Notes: generated by a model not told the origin, from the sequence alone. Numbered from the stretch's first letter, positions 35,176-45,954 are shown. The stretch is DNA of 64,000 nt from Scalesia atractyloides (GCA_947069175.1 CAMTDV010000019.1:70865358-70929357); one strand, 5' to 3'. A program made the numbers and translations.

Positions 35176-35894
35176 ATGGTACTGGGATTGAAGACGAAGA
35201 GTAGGAAGAACCCGTACGTCCAGCTTGATTATATTATCAATCTCATAGAGATTAAGCCATGGCCTCCCTCTCAATCATTACGATCACTTCGATCTGCATT
35301 TCTACAAGGGAACACGGTGACAAAAATTCAGGGTCTACTAAACCAGTCGCTCCACTTATTTCCGGTTCGGGCGTCGGTGACGGTAAAATTGTATTTAACG
35401 AAACTTTCAAAGTTCACGTGACACTAACAAGAGACCCGTCAGTCAAAACCGGGGAGGACGAAACTTTCTTAACGAATTGTATAGCGTTTAATATGTATGA
35501 ACCGCGTAGGGAAAGAATTGTAAAAGGGCAGTTGTTGGCTACTGCGGTTATAGACTTTGCAGAATACGGTATTGTTGAAGGGAGTTTGATGATTAGTGTG
35601 CCTATGAACTGCAAGAGGACTTTCGGTAATACGGCTCAACCTATGCTCTTTGTTAAAATGCAAACGGTTGAGAGATATAATCATGTGAGGTCATCGTCTA
35701 GGGAGAGTTTGGTCAGAGAAGGATCGATGGGCACGGATCGATCTGAATCTGTTTCCGCTTTGATGAATGAAGAGTATGCTGAAGAAGCGGAGTCTGCTTC
35801 CGTTACAGATGACGATATTTCGTCTCAATCTTCGTTGGCTACCGGTTCTTCAACTTTTGGATCCAATGGGATATCATCAACTCCTCAAAAAGAG
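35176..35894 (+). CDS. Exon 1: NT-C2 domain
   Basis: ATG 35176 begins MVLGLKTKSRKNPYVQLDY, the usual start of this family. The frame changes between 35307 and 35308 (SLRSAFLQ / EHGDKNSGSTKP), where one base, probably the T of a TGG codon, is missing. The rest of the NT-C2 domain and the acidic SVSALMNEEYAEEAES..TDDDISSQSS block follow. The donor GAG|GTACTT ends the exon in phase 0. Confidence 0.85.
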
Positions 35895-35931
35895 GTACTT
35901 GAATTTGCTCTATTTTTATTTAGAGTAAAAT

Positions 35932-36354
35932 GCCATTTTCGTCCCTGACGTTTGGTCAGTTTTGCGACTTTCGTCCAAAGGTTTGTTTTCTGCATCTGGA
36001 TCCAAAAGGTTTGAAATCTTGCCATTATAATTCGGCTCGTTAACTCCATCCATTTTTCTCCGTCAAGTCAGGCGTATTTCGTCCCTTTTGTTAACTTAAA
36101 GGATAATTCGGTCTTTTTCACTTTATGTACAAGCATTTAGCATAATGTACAAGTATTTAAAATACCGAATTTCCCTTTAAGTTAACAGAAAAGACAAAGA
36201 TACCCCCGACTTAACGAAAAAAATGGATGGAGTTAACGAGCCGGATTAAAATGGCAAGATTTCAAACCTTTTGGATCTAGTTGCGGAAAAACAAACCTTT
36301 GGACGAAAGTCGCAAAACTGATCAAACCTCAGGGACGAAATTGCATTTTACTCT
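35932..36354. mobile_element. Fold-back MITE in intron 1 (423 bp)
   Basis: Left arm AGAGTAAAATGCCATTTTCG and right arm CGAAATTGCATTTTACTCT are long inverted repeats of more than 150 bp each, for example GCGACTTTCGTCCAAAGG / CCTTTGGACGAAAGTCGC. The flank TTATTT occurs on both sides (35926-35931 and 36355-36360). Termini match those of 46064-47266. Confidence 0.85.
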
Positions 36355-36566
36355 TTTATTTATATTTTAAACTAAAAACAAATTGGATTTTAATAATTCA
36401 AAACTGTATAGATTATTATCGGCCAACAGGTCATAGTTTGGATTAGCCCTAAATAAATACTGAAATTCACTACTAATTTAGCGAGAGAAATTTAGATTGT
36501 TGAGCCGAATTCATATTAATGACAGTTAATTGCAGAATGGATATGAAGCTAGATGTGGAACCACAG

Positions 36567-37237
36567 AAAAAGTTAATGGTAAAAAGGTCTCTGTTCAAAT
36601 ATAAAAGGGCTGCTTACGAAAAAAAAATATTATCACCAAAAGATTTGTATAGTGAAATAGAAAATGTGCGTACCACTTTATCAAACATCCGTAACTCAAG
36701 ATTCACAATGCTCCCAAGAAAGGCTGTTGCCGATGATGGCACAACCGAACAATGTATTCAATTCAAAATTTTGGATGCAAGTCAAAATAGTCAAGAAAGT
36801 CAAAGTCAAACCATTGGCGATTTTCGATTTGGTGCTGATAGATTACGGAATGTGAACTCTGTCTGTTCTTCGTTGGATTCATGCCTTAGCAATGGATCTG
36901 TAAGGGCTAGCAAAGTTATAGAGAGATTTAAAAATGTTGGTGTTCATGATCGGGATAACGAAAGGAAAGATATGATAAGCAAGATACAACAATTGGAACA
37001 ACGAGTACAAGTTCTTGAACGTGAATTAACGGAAGCTGCAGCCATTGAGTTTAGTATTTATTCGGTAGTTGCAGAACACGGAAGGTCTATTAGAAAAGTT
37101 CATGCGTCGGCCCGTCGTCTTTCTCGGCTGTATTTTCATGCATGCAAAGAGAGTTCTTTGAGGAGATCGAACTCTGCAGAAAATATTGTTTCGGGATTAA
37201 TTTTGGTTGCAAAAGCTTGTGGAAATGATGTTGGAAG
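36567..37237 (+). CDS. Exon 2: central and coiled-coil region
   Basis: The acceptor CCACAG at 36561-36566 gives an exon in phase 0 with exon 1, starting KKLMVKRSLF. The stronger-looking acceptor TTGCAG at 36530-36535 would put the exon out of frame. The exon contains SLDSCLSNGS, the heptad-like QQLEQRVQVLERELTEAA and IYSVVAEHGRSIRKVHASARRLSRLYFHA. Donor GGAAG|GTACAT at 37238. Confidence 0.8.
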
Positions 37238-37331
37238 GTACATTTTCACATTTTGTATCCAATGAGTTACACGTGTAACGTGTTTGGTTGGAATTATTGA
37301 GTTGTGATGGTGTTTCTGTTGTTGAATACAG

Positions 37332-37533
37332 GTTGACTTTCTGGTTGTCAAATTCTGTTATGCTGAGAGCGATAATACACAAAACTATTGAGAAAGATAC
37401 ATGTTTGAACGGGAGTAGAAGCGGTCTACACACGACTTCTAATGAATTGGATGAAGCGCATGTGATTATTTCTGATCTTGAAAAAGTAGAATCGTGGATG
37501 TTCTCACGCATTGTTGAATCCATCTGGTGGCAG
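37332..37533 (+). CDS. Exon 3
   Basis: Acceptor ATACAG at 37331. The exon completes an Arg codon and reads LTFWLSNSVMLRAIIHK..LEKVESWMFSRIVESIWWQ, a strongly conserved block of the family. Donor CAG|GTACTT, phase 0. Intron 2 is only 94 bp. Confidence 0.88.
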
Positions 37534-37584
37534 GTACTTGGTTATAGTTAGTTATATATGTCAAAATGGGTTAAAATTGCCACC

Positions 37585-38259
37585 TAGGCTTGTAAATGAA
37601 CCGAACGAACACGAACAGAGGCATGTTCATGTTCGTTCGTTTAACTTTAACCGAACACGAACATGAACATATAATCGAACACATTTTTTGGTTCATCTTC
37701 ATTTAATAAGAAAATGGGCACCGTTCGTTTAAAATCTAAATGAACAGTTCATGAACCTACACGGACATTAACAAACAAACTTAAACGAACATAATTTAAT
37801 GAACAATAAACAACACAAATGAACATAATTGAAGAAACATAAATGAACATAATTTCCTAAACATAAACGAACATAAAGATTTTTTTTATATAAATTAGTG
37901 ATCAGTTATGATAAATTCCATTGAAAACCCCATTTTTATTACTAAAAAGCCCAATTACCAATTAAAGATATTTAGATAAGTAGTTATAAAGTTCCTTTTA
38001 TGTTTAATATTTATAAAAATATAACTACTTATGTATTTAAATCAAAATGAACATAAACAAATATAAATAAACGAACATTAATGAACGAACGTAAATGGAT
38101 GTTCATGAACATAAATGAACGAACAGACGTATGTTCATGTTTGTTCGTTTAACTAAATGAACAAAAAAAGTGTGTTCTTGTTAGTTTGTTTATTAAACGA
38201 ACTTCCCGCTGAACAAGTTCACGAACAGTTCATGAACATTCAGTTCGTTTACAAGCCTA
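37585..38259. mobile_element. hAT-like MITE in intron 3 (675 bp)
   Basis: Termini TAGGCTTGTAAATGAACCGAA and TTCGTTTACAAGCCTA are inverted. The 8-bp flanks are TTGCCACC (37577-37584) and TTACCACC (38260-38267), one mismatch. The interior is full of GAACGAACA / TGTTCGTTC motifs in both orientations. Confidence 0.82.
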
Positions 38260-38336
38260 TTACCACCTGTTTACTTTTTTGTTTGGCGAAGATCGATTAT
38301 ATAGTTTTCTGACCTCGTTATCAAAATCATTTATAG

Positions 38337-38524
38337 ACTCTTGCTCCTTATATGCAATCGACTGCCGCAAAGGGGTTCATTACAGATTGCGAATCCTCTT
38401 AATTTTGTCAAACAACTACCTCTTTCGAGCTTTGGAAAACGGCTTTCAAGGAAGTTTGTGAACGGATCTGTCCCGTTCGAGCTGCAGGAATAACTGTGGT
38501 TGCTTGACCGTGCTGTCTATGTTG
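38337..38524 (+). CDS. Exon 4, with stop and frameshift
   Basis: Acceptor TTATAG at 38336 gives phase 0 and the expected TLAPYMQS continuation of WWQ. A TAA lies in frame at 38400-38402. Then QTTTSFELWKTAFKEVCERICPVRAAG follows, and one base is missing near 38483 before NCGCLTVLSML. Donor TTG|GTAACA. Confidence 0.78.
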
Positions 38525-38626
38525 GTAACACATTTCTATTTAGCTCAATAAATTTATACATGCCTTGAGGCACGCATGTTAATAATGTGATAAATGATTT
38601 TCATTTTGTTTTTATCTTTATTATAG

Positions 38627-38800
38627 ATAATGGAACAATGCGTGAGTAGATTAGATGTAGCTATGTTCAACGCCATCCTTCGTGAATCGGATGACGAGGT
38701 TCCAACCGACCCTGTGTCGGACCCCATTAGTGATTCTAGTGTTCTTCCTATTCCATCGGGAAAAGCAAGTGTTGGAGCCGGTGCACTACTGAAAAGAACG
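38627..38800 (+). CDS. Exon 5
   Basis: Acceptor TTATAG at 38626. Reads IMEQCVSRLDVAMFNAILRE.., then PTDPVSDPISD and LPIPSGKASVGAGALLKRT, a highly conserved block. Donor ACG|GTTAGG. Confidence 0.88.
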
Positions 38801-39072
38801 GTTAGGAAAACTAATTTATTCTTAGGTTTAATTCACTTCACGGGTCGTTTTTAATACTTTGTGTTTATTTGGTCATGTGCATATAGGAAAATGGACTGGT
38901 TGGGTAACAGGTCAAAGATGTAATTTAATATGTGGGTTAATTTTGGTCTAGTTAGATAAGAATAAGGACAGGTTGGGTAACGGGTCATACAAATATTTTT
39001 ATTATGCAAGTTATTTTGGTCAATTTTAGATAGGAATACGACGTTTTGGGTAACGGGCCAAACGAGTATTTT

Positions 39073-40143
39073 TAGGGGTGTGCACGGTTTGTTTCGGTTA
39101 TGTTTTAGGGTAAAACTGAAACCCTAACCGAAAGTTCGGTTTTCGGTTTTAGCAATGGTTCAGTTCGGTTATTTCGGTTTTTGAAACAAATTACGTAAGA
39201 TTCAAAAATATAAAGTATAATTTCAAGTTTAAGAATCTTTCTAATATGTTTAATCTTTTTAATTAATATTGTTCACATAAACCTAACCTTCTAATCTATT
39301 TAATTTTTCTCCAAAGTTTTTATTAAGACGATTTGTTTTATAATACTATGAAAATCATTTAAATTTTATGTTAAGTTTTGTTATTTCTAGTAGGATAAAT
39401 CATTTTAATGATAAACAAACATGTTAATGTTCTTATTATAAACACTTAAATTCAAGAGTAAGATTAATAATTCCTAAATCAATATATAACAAAAACTTTA
39501 AAAAAATGATTTTGTAGGTTATTCGGTTCGTTTTTTTTGGGTAAATGACCTTTCGCCCGGCAAACTTTCATAAATGAAAAAGAAGTTACATGTATTTTAT
39601 GGAGGGGCATACCCCCCCGAGCACAACCCCAAAACAAGCTTTGAGGCATGACCAAAAAAGAAACCATACAAACCCAACTAAAAATATAAGGAAGCATTTT
39701 ATAGTAGGATTTGTATCCTTTCTACCCAAGCTAAACCGACACAACATTATCCGACATGACACCCATAAATGGGCCTTCTAAATCGGCTGCAATTAACGCA
39801 TAAACCACCCCAATAAACCGAAAACGGAGCTGGGCCGATAACAAGGTTAGCCGACCAGAGGTACCAAAGCTTTGAGCCCAAGCCCATCATTAAAATCTCT
39901 TCCGCATTAAACTTTATGTCCCACCTGATGGGCTTGCGATGACTACAGTCTGGCCCACAAGGCATAAAACAAAAATTATTGTAGGATCCGATGCTACCCG
40001 GCCCAATAGACACCAAAACAACAAAGGAGATCCCATAACTGGGCCTATGATCTGGGCCGCAGTTCGGTTTTTTCAGTTTTTATAAAATGCAAAACCGTAA
40101 CTGAACCGCAAATTTCGGTTCGGTTTTTTTCTGCTCACCCCTA
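39073..40143. mobile_element. hAT-like element in intron 5 with perfect 8-bp target duplication (1071 bp)
   Basis: Termini TAGGGGTGTGCACGG and CTGCTCACCCCTA. Flanks AGTATTTT are identical at 39065-39072 and 40144-40151. The outer parts are rich in TTCGGTT motifs, and the middle holds an unrelated insert (39531-40065). Confidence 0.87.
39531..40065. other. Unclassified insert within the hAT-like element
   Basis: After a T-run (TCGTTTTTTTTGGG) the composition changes to a sequence with repeated GGGCC/GGCCC motifs. It returns to TTCGGTTTTTTC at about 40062. The T-run start suggests a minus-strand retroposon tail, but no domain is visible. Confidence 0.4.
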
Positions 40144-40331
40144 AGTATTTTTAATATGTGTTGTTTACTTATTTTGTTCAAGTGCGGATGGGAAAATGGA
40201 CGTGTTGGGTAACGGGTCAAATAGGTAGTTTTTAATATGTGTTATTTTGGTCAAACACATATAAGAAAATGGACGGGTTGGGTAACAGGTCAAACGGGTA
40301 ATTTTTAATCTGAGTTATTTTGATGTTACAG

Positions 40332-40460
40332 ATAGGAAACTGGTCCAGCTGGCTAACCGATCGGTTTGGCACACCGATCACTTTTCATCTCCTTACTGCA
40401 TTGAGTGAGCTCATGATGCTTCCAAAGGATATGCTATTAAGCAATACGATCCGAAGCGAG
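40332..40460 (+). CDS. Exon 6
   Basis: Acceptor GTTACAG at 40331. Reads IGNWSSWLTDRFGTPITFHLL and ALSELMMLPKDMLLSNTIRSE. Donor GAG|GTTTCT; 43 codons, phase 0 at both ends. Confidence 0.88.
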
Positions 40461-40558
40461 GTTTCTAACTTTTTATTACACCAAAACTATTATTTAAAAT
40501 TTGCTAATCTGATCATCTCCTCGATTTTTTTTTTTAAATTAACTCTTTTATTTTGAAG

Positions 40559-40672
40559 GTGTGTCCTACTTTTGGTGTACCATTAATAAAGCGGATTGTT
40601 GATAATTTCACCCCAGATGAGTTTTGCCCCGACCCGCTTCCTGAAGTGGTGCTTGAAGCACTGGATTCAGAG
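40559..40672 (+). CDS. Exon 7
   Basis: Acceptor TTGAAG at 40558. Reads VCPTFGVPLIKRIVDNFTPD, then EFCPDPLPEVVLEALDSE. Donor GAG|GTCAGT; 38 codons. Confidence 0.88.
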
Positions 40673-41430
40673 GTCAGTTTCTCGATAAAAGAGTTTTGTT
40701 CTTATTTATGCCTGAAATATTTAGATTTATGACATATTGTGCGGGCTGATAAAATTAGGGGTGTGAATTTCGGATACTGACCTCACACGAAATACGCAGG
40801 TTTGGGTTTAATCTAAACGGGTTTAGTCAGTTTTGGGTTGAACTCGCGAACACATTAGCTAAACGGGTCCATGTTTGGGTCGCCTGGTGGGTTCATGGGT
40901 TGGCTCGTTTAGTTTTATGCTAGTTTTTTTTTAAATGTGTTTTATGTAATAAGTAATAACTAAAACTGATTTAAATAGGTTTAGTGAGTTTTGGGTCGAA
41001 CTCACGAACACATTTAGCTAAATGGGTCCATGTTCGGGTCATCCTGGTGAGTTCCTGGGTTTAATTTCATACTAAATTTTTAAAATGTGTTTGATGTAAT
41101 AATGAGTAATAACTTGAAACCGATTGGGTTTTTTTAATTTAAAAGATAAAAGAGAAATAAGCCTAGAGTTAAGTTTTATAGTTTAAACTTAATTATTTTA
41201 TGTAAATATGTATTTTTCGCTGTGAATTTATAACTTTAGACTATCAATATGCAAAAACAAAAAAAAAAGAGTTGGGTTAAACAGGCCGTGTTCATGTCAA
41301 TCTTCAAAAATTCGTGTCGTGTTTGGGTTCATGTGTTTGACACAATTTATCAGGTTTAACCCGTCAACACACGAACACAGCCCATTTATCACTACTACCC
41401 AAAATGATGAACTTTGATCCTTTTGATCAG

Positions 41431-41762
41431 GATTTACTCGAGAGTGGCGAAGATTGTGTGATGAGTCTCCCATGTGCAGCAGCTCGTATTGCATATCACC
41501 CTCCATGGGCATCTTTAATAGGATGCATTTTAGGAGATGATGGAAGCCCGGCCCGTTTGTCACGCAGTGGATCTTCAATCTTACGAAACTCAAACACAAG
41601 CGATGATGAATTAGATGAATTGGAATCACCTTTGACCTCAATCGTTGACTCTTCTCAGGCTTTGCTGCTTCAGTGAAGCCCGTTTGGTCCTTGAAAAACG
41701 TCGATGGTTGCAGTAACAACAGGTATCGACTCCTTAGAGACGTGTGGACGAATAGCGATTAG
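41431..41762 (+). CDS. Exon 8: C-terminus
   Basis: Acceptor GATCAG at 41430. Reads DLLESGEDCVMSLPCAAARI, then LSRSGSSILRNSNTSDDELDELESPLTSIVDSS. One base is missing near 41660. The homologous frame then gives FAASVKPVWSLKN and NRYRLLRDVWTNSD, with a TAG at 41760-41762. Without allowing for that gap, the frame ends early at a TGA (41674-41676). Confidence 0.85.
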
Positions 41763-42297
41763 TCATCATGTTTGACCTTTGCTGGAATTGTAACCAATGA
41801 AGCTATTGTTGGCTCTCCGGCCAGTGTGAATTATGTATGTGTATGGTCAAGGGAAGTTGCTGAACCCATGATTTCTAACCTATAATCATAATTAGATTAG
41901 AAGTAAATTACATATTTTTTTTGTCTTTGTGGTTTGGTTCAAATTACAAATACAACAAGAACAACCGTACCAAATACAGTCATACCCTTAGACAAGCTAT
42001 TGGTGGGGTATGAATCTAGTGGGATGTAAGTATACCTTATTTGTATCCTATAAGATAAAAGAGGCTTCTTTTGGTGAGATAATAAGAGTTAAATAATAAC
42101 TTACATAGAAAGATAGCCACTCTAAAAAGAGCAGAAAAATAGGGTATTAAAAAATATTTTAGCAAACTACCAAACAAAAAATTGGTGAAAACGTATAAGG
42201 ACAAATGACAAATCATATAGACACAAAGGTTTAGGTTCCAGTGAAAAGGACATTTTCGTGAGAAATGTGAGAAAAAACATAGAAATTGACATGTAGA

Positions 42298-42574
42298 CAT
42301 TATGTTTTGGACTTAGGCATGATGTTTTAGTTGTTTTGGCAAGAAAAACACCAAATTTAACAATTTAATATACAATGCAATGAATTCTAGGCTTAAAACT
42401 TAAAACACTATGCCAAGGATGTTAAATAGTGTGTTTTAAGTGTTAAGCAGTGTGTTTTAGTTGTGTTTTAAATTTCATGCCTATAATACCTTGCATTGTG
42501 TTTTAAATTGTTATGTATGGTATTTTTCTTACCAAAACAACCGAAAATATTATGCCTAAGTCCAAAACATAATG
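42298..42574. mobile_element. Fold-back element (277 bp)
   Basis: CATTATGTTTTGGACTTAGG is inverted at the right end (CCTAAGTCCAAAACATAATG). The arms extend about 120 bp through TTGTTTTGGCAAGAAAAA / TTTTTCTTACCAAAACAA. No target duplication is clear. Confidence 0.75.
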
Positions 42575-42600
42575 ACACGCATACAAACAATAACATGTAA

Positions 42601-44666
42601 GAGCATTCACATTAGAACCTCTATATTAATACATTGTATAATATAGAGGAAACAACAAAAACACCACTACATTGGAATCTCTATAATAGAGAAAATTTTA
42701 TAAATATAAAAGTAAACCTCTATATTTAGAGGTTCATATCCATGCCTTTATATTCTTATTGTGAGTGTAGGAAAGAGAAAGAAGTAATAAAATAAGTGAT
42801 TGTGAGTATTATAGAGAAATAGATAGAGAGTTGGATGTGGAGGTTTTTGTAAAGTAAACTTAATTATAACGCCCATAGTTTCATTAGGTCAAAATGTCAA
42901 CGAAAGAGCTAAAATTTCAAACTTTCATTTCGTAATAACATAATTTATCAAAATGACCTTGAAGTAGTTCGAATCCCAACACAACCAACAAAACTCCATC
43001 ATGAGCGCTAACTCGAACTACCATATCAAGATGCAAATCCTAAACATATTTACGAAAATCCTAGGTGTTTACATTTAACATTACACCCCAAAATGCATTT
43101 TGACCCGTTTGAAAACAAATCATAATCCGGAAGCATAAAAGTGAGGTGAAATGTGTTCGATCCAAGCTCGCCATCATTAAAGGTGAGATTTTCCTATCAT
43201 TCAAAACATAAACATTTATTAGTATAATTCTTTAAGTATAACGTTTAAATCTATCGTCCCATCTTATAGTAGACTCATTCATGGGTTCAAATGATAATTC
43301 AACCCACTACCATCGGTTTCTTACTTATTAGTAATTCCGTAATAGACGGATATTACATTCATCATTAACATCTCAATTCATCCGACCCGTTCTTAACGGA
43401 TCAACTTAACTGTTTCGTCATCACGAAACTTCATCCGTTTTGAGCCGTTTACAACGAATCATTACATACTCACTTCTAGTTTTTGATAATCGTTCACTAT
43501 GATCCATTCATAACGAATCATCATACATAACTCATTATTTCTCAGCATTTAATACATCGCAATGCCATACTTGAAACCATTGTTTATAAATTAGTAGCAA
43601 CAGTATAAAAACCAATGTCGTAATCTATATTATAATAAAGTGAAGTTCATATGAACTTACCATGATCTTGCGTTCCAAACGCCTTCGATTGACTTATTCT
43701 TTCTTCTTTCTTCACCCCTCTAAGGTGCAACATTATATGTTTAGCTTTCACAATATCCATTACATACACACACTTCAATTGTCAATTATGACGTTAATTA
43801 ACCGCATAAAATTCCATTTCATGCTAATTCATCAATTCAACAAGTTTTGATGTCAAAACCCGACTAAATCAAATCAAGGCATTTCATCAACATGTTGTGT
43901 GCATACCATCAATAAAGCATAATGTACAAGTAGTTAAAGCACATTCTTCCTAGTTCATTCATGGATTGACATTATCATTCAATCTTTATAAATCACTATC
44001 ATAACCATGTATCATATGTTTTATATCAAATTATCCATCAAAATACTTTCTACAACACTACTTCAACATCAACATTACACAAATATACACATAATTTCAC
44101 TAAACTTCATCTTCCTACAAATTCCAAGTGGGTTTTATCCCAACTCATCAATGCAATCAAAATTAAGCATATTACAACTTCCACACATTAATATTAACTA
44201 ACATTCATGTTCATTTTCATAATACATTCACAGATTACACATAACCCACTTCATTAAACGTCACTAAAACATAAAATTCGACTTACTTGGTGTTAAGAAC
44301 ACTTAGGTGATCATGAATCTTAGTTCATGCATAGCTTTAAACTCAGTTTTTCCTTTCAATCTTGCAGATTTGTGATGTTAAGGGTTTTGTTCTTCTTCAC
44401 CTAGTTCTAGTCGACACACACACCCCACTCATGTGTGTGTGTTTGTGTTTTAATTGAGTTTTATTAATTCATCTTTCATCTTATTCATTATTGGTCCCTC
44501 AAGTTTGGTGCTTACATTGTTAATGACTAACATTTTATTTCTTACATATTCATCACTAACTTTTATTAATTGGCACATGGAATTTAGGGTGTTACATTAA
44601 TTCAGAGAAAAATGTGTTTTTGATTAAATTATATAGATGGAGATTGAGGCTCCAATGTGAATGCTC
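42601..44666. mobile_element. PIF/Harbinger-like MITE (about 329 bp) split by a solo LTR
   Basis: Termini GAGCATTCACATTAGAACCTC and GAGGCTCCAATGTGAATGCTC are inverted repeats. TAA is duplicated at 42598-42600 and 44667-44669. Removing the nested LTR (42865-44601) restores a MITE of about 329 bp. Confidence 0.82.
42865..44596 (-). mobile_element. Solo LTR (1732 bp) nested in the MITE
   Basis: The minus strand starts TGTAACACCCTAAATTCC and ends GGGCGTTATA, the last CA having become TA. Exact 5-bp duplication TTAAT at 42860-42864 and 44597-44601. AT-rich without coding sequence. The TGTAACACCC start is common in Ty3 LTRs; the family is not shared with the other LTRs here. Confidence 0.8.
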
Positions 44667-44802
44667 TAAAGACCACTAAAATAAACTGAAAAACTAAGAT
44701 CCTAAACAAGAATCTGATACCACATCATTCTAAAAGTATTTATCTTATTCATGCGTCTCTACGAACTCTTATTCTCAATTATGTCCTCGATAATATGCAA
44801 AT

Positions 44803-45056
44803 TATAAAGAGTAAATTACAAGAATCGTCCTTTATGTTAACACCGGATTGCAAACTATGTCCTTTGTCTTCAATAATTACAAAAAAAAAAAAAAACGTAC
44901 CTTATGTTGCAAACCCTTCTAGGTCACGTCCTTTGGCTCTAACCTCGTTTGTTTTTAAAGTTAAATCTTACCACATAGACCCCACATAAGGGTATTCTGG
45001 TCATTTTACCTCATTTACTTAATTTAATAAACATAAAAAATTTCAATTTTGAAAAC

Positions 45057-45060
<4 letters not shown>
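44803..45060. repeat. Half of an AGAGTAAAT-type fold-back element
   Basis: Starts AAGAGTAAATTACAAGAATC and continues with the same layout as the other fold-back MITEs (CCTTTATGTTAACACCGG, TGCAAACTATGTCC). It runs into a TA repeat without the second arm. Confidence 0.5.

Positions 45061-45092
<32 letters not shown>
45061..45092. repeat. (TA)16 microsatellite
   Basis: An uninterrupted TA dinucleotide run. Confidence 0.97.
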
Positions 45093-45097
<5 letters not shown>

Positions 45098-45561
45098 CAG
45101 ACACACAACACTATTTCTCTCTTACAACCATCCACCATACAACACCATCTATTTCAACTTCCAATATCAGCCACCACCACCACCACAACCTGACACCACA
45201 CCACACCATCCACCCTACACGACCTAAAACCGCTAAAAATCCTCAAACTACCACAATCTCAACACCACCTCCACACGAAGAGAAACCAAAGATATAGAGT
45301 GTGTGTCTATCTCGATGATGTCAATACTATTTAGATGCCCTTGTCTTATTTAACATTTCTTTTGAGTTTTTATTTACTTTTAAACCGAAATTCAAAAGAT
45401 TAAGAGCAGAACACCATTTACCACCCTACGTGAGATTGCGACCTATTGACGCAAGACAGAAAGAAATATGCTAGATGCATTCTAACAAACACATAAACAT
45501 TAAAATTAAGCACTTCTTATATCATGAGGGTCCTTAAACATTACAAATGGATCTCTATTTA

Positions 45562-45954
45562 GGGTATGTTTGGCAAAAGTAGCTGGTGGCTGGTAGATGG
45601 AAGCTGGTGGCTGGAGGCTGGAAACTGGTAGCTGTAGCTGGTAGTTGATAGTTGTAGCTTTTGAGAATATTTAGGTGTTTGGCAGAGTAGCTGGAGCTTT
45701 TAATAAAATGTATAAAATGACCAAAATGGACATTAAAAAGTTGATACATTAAAAAGTTTATTATCTTTAGAGGTTAAAATGGTCATTTTTTTCCCTAAAA
45801 GCTTGTAGCTTCTTCTAAACGCTACTAGTAGGAGCGTTTAACTAAAAGCTTCAAACTCCTAACCTAAAAGCTTCAAGCTCGTTCAATCAAACAAGGCTTT
45901 TTATTGAGTGGGAGCTTTTTCTTAAAAGCTTAAAGCTCCTTGCCAAACATACCC
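45562..45954. mobile_element. PIF/Harbinger-like MITE (393 bp)
   Basis: Termini GGGTATGTTTGGCAA and TTGCCAAACATACCC are perfect inverted repeats. TTA is duplicated at 45559-45561 and 45955-45957. The interior has repeated AGCTGGTGGCTGG and AAAGCTT(C/A)AAGCTC motifs. Confidence 0.85.

Larger units (their letters stand above)
38883..40331. repeat. Intron 5 array of about 72-bp units in register with exon 6
   Basis: Units beginning ATAGGAAAATGGAC..TTGGGTAAC.GGTCAAA start at 38883, 38956, 39030, 40188 and 40261. The gap between the third and fourth is filled by the hAT-like insertion. Exon 6 starts 71 bp after the last unit with ATAGGAAACTGG..TGGCTAACCGATCGG, a diverged version of the same unit. 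Confidence 0.75.
35176..41762 (+). pseudogene. EEIG1/EHBP1 N-terminal (NT-C2) domain protein gene, eight exons, probably disrupted
   Basis: This is the only recognisable host gene. The N-terminus (NPYVQLDYIINLIEIKPWPP, then FNETFKVHVTL and NMYEPRRERIVKGQLLATA) is the NT-C2 domain of a plant family otherwise of uncertain function; NT-C2 domains are linked to membrane or cytoskeletal association. Later blocks SVSALMNEEYAEEAES, a coiled-coil ISKIQQLEQRVQVLERELTEA, VESIWWQ, MEQCVSRLDVAMFNAILRES, WLTDRFGT and DNFTPDEFCPDPLPE are family landmarks. Exons: 35176-35894, 36567-37237, 37332-37533, 38337-38524, 38627-38800, 40332-40460, 40559-40672, 41431-41762, all with GT..AG introns and compatible phases (about 843 codons). 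Lesions: one base missing at 35307/35308, TAA at 38400-38402, one missing near 38483 and one near 41660. It is either a pseudogene or partly base-calling error. Confidence 0.85.

Noticed and set aside
36519..36566. Translation start at 36519 for a separate downstream gene
   Set aside because: The frame continues the NT-C2 family protein and a phase-compatible acceptor lies at 36566. The ATG is intronic.
38279..38461. A 60-residue reading frame
   Set aside because: It overlaps exon 4 in another frame; the homologous exon reading is TLAPYMQS..FELWK.
40755..41400. A further hAT-like element in intron 7 (starts TTAGGGGTGTGAATTTCGG)
   Set aside because: No matching right terminus or target duplication was found; it may be a worn remnant.
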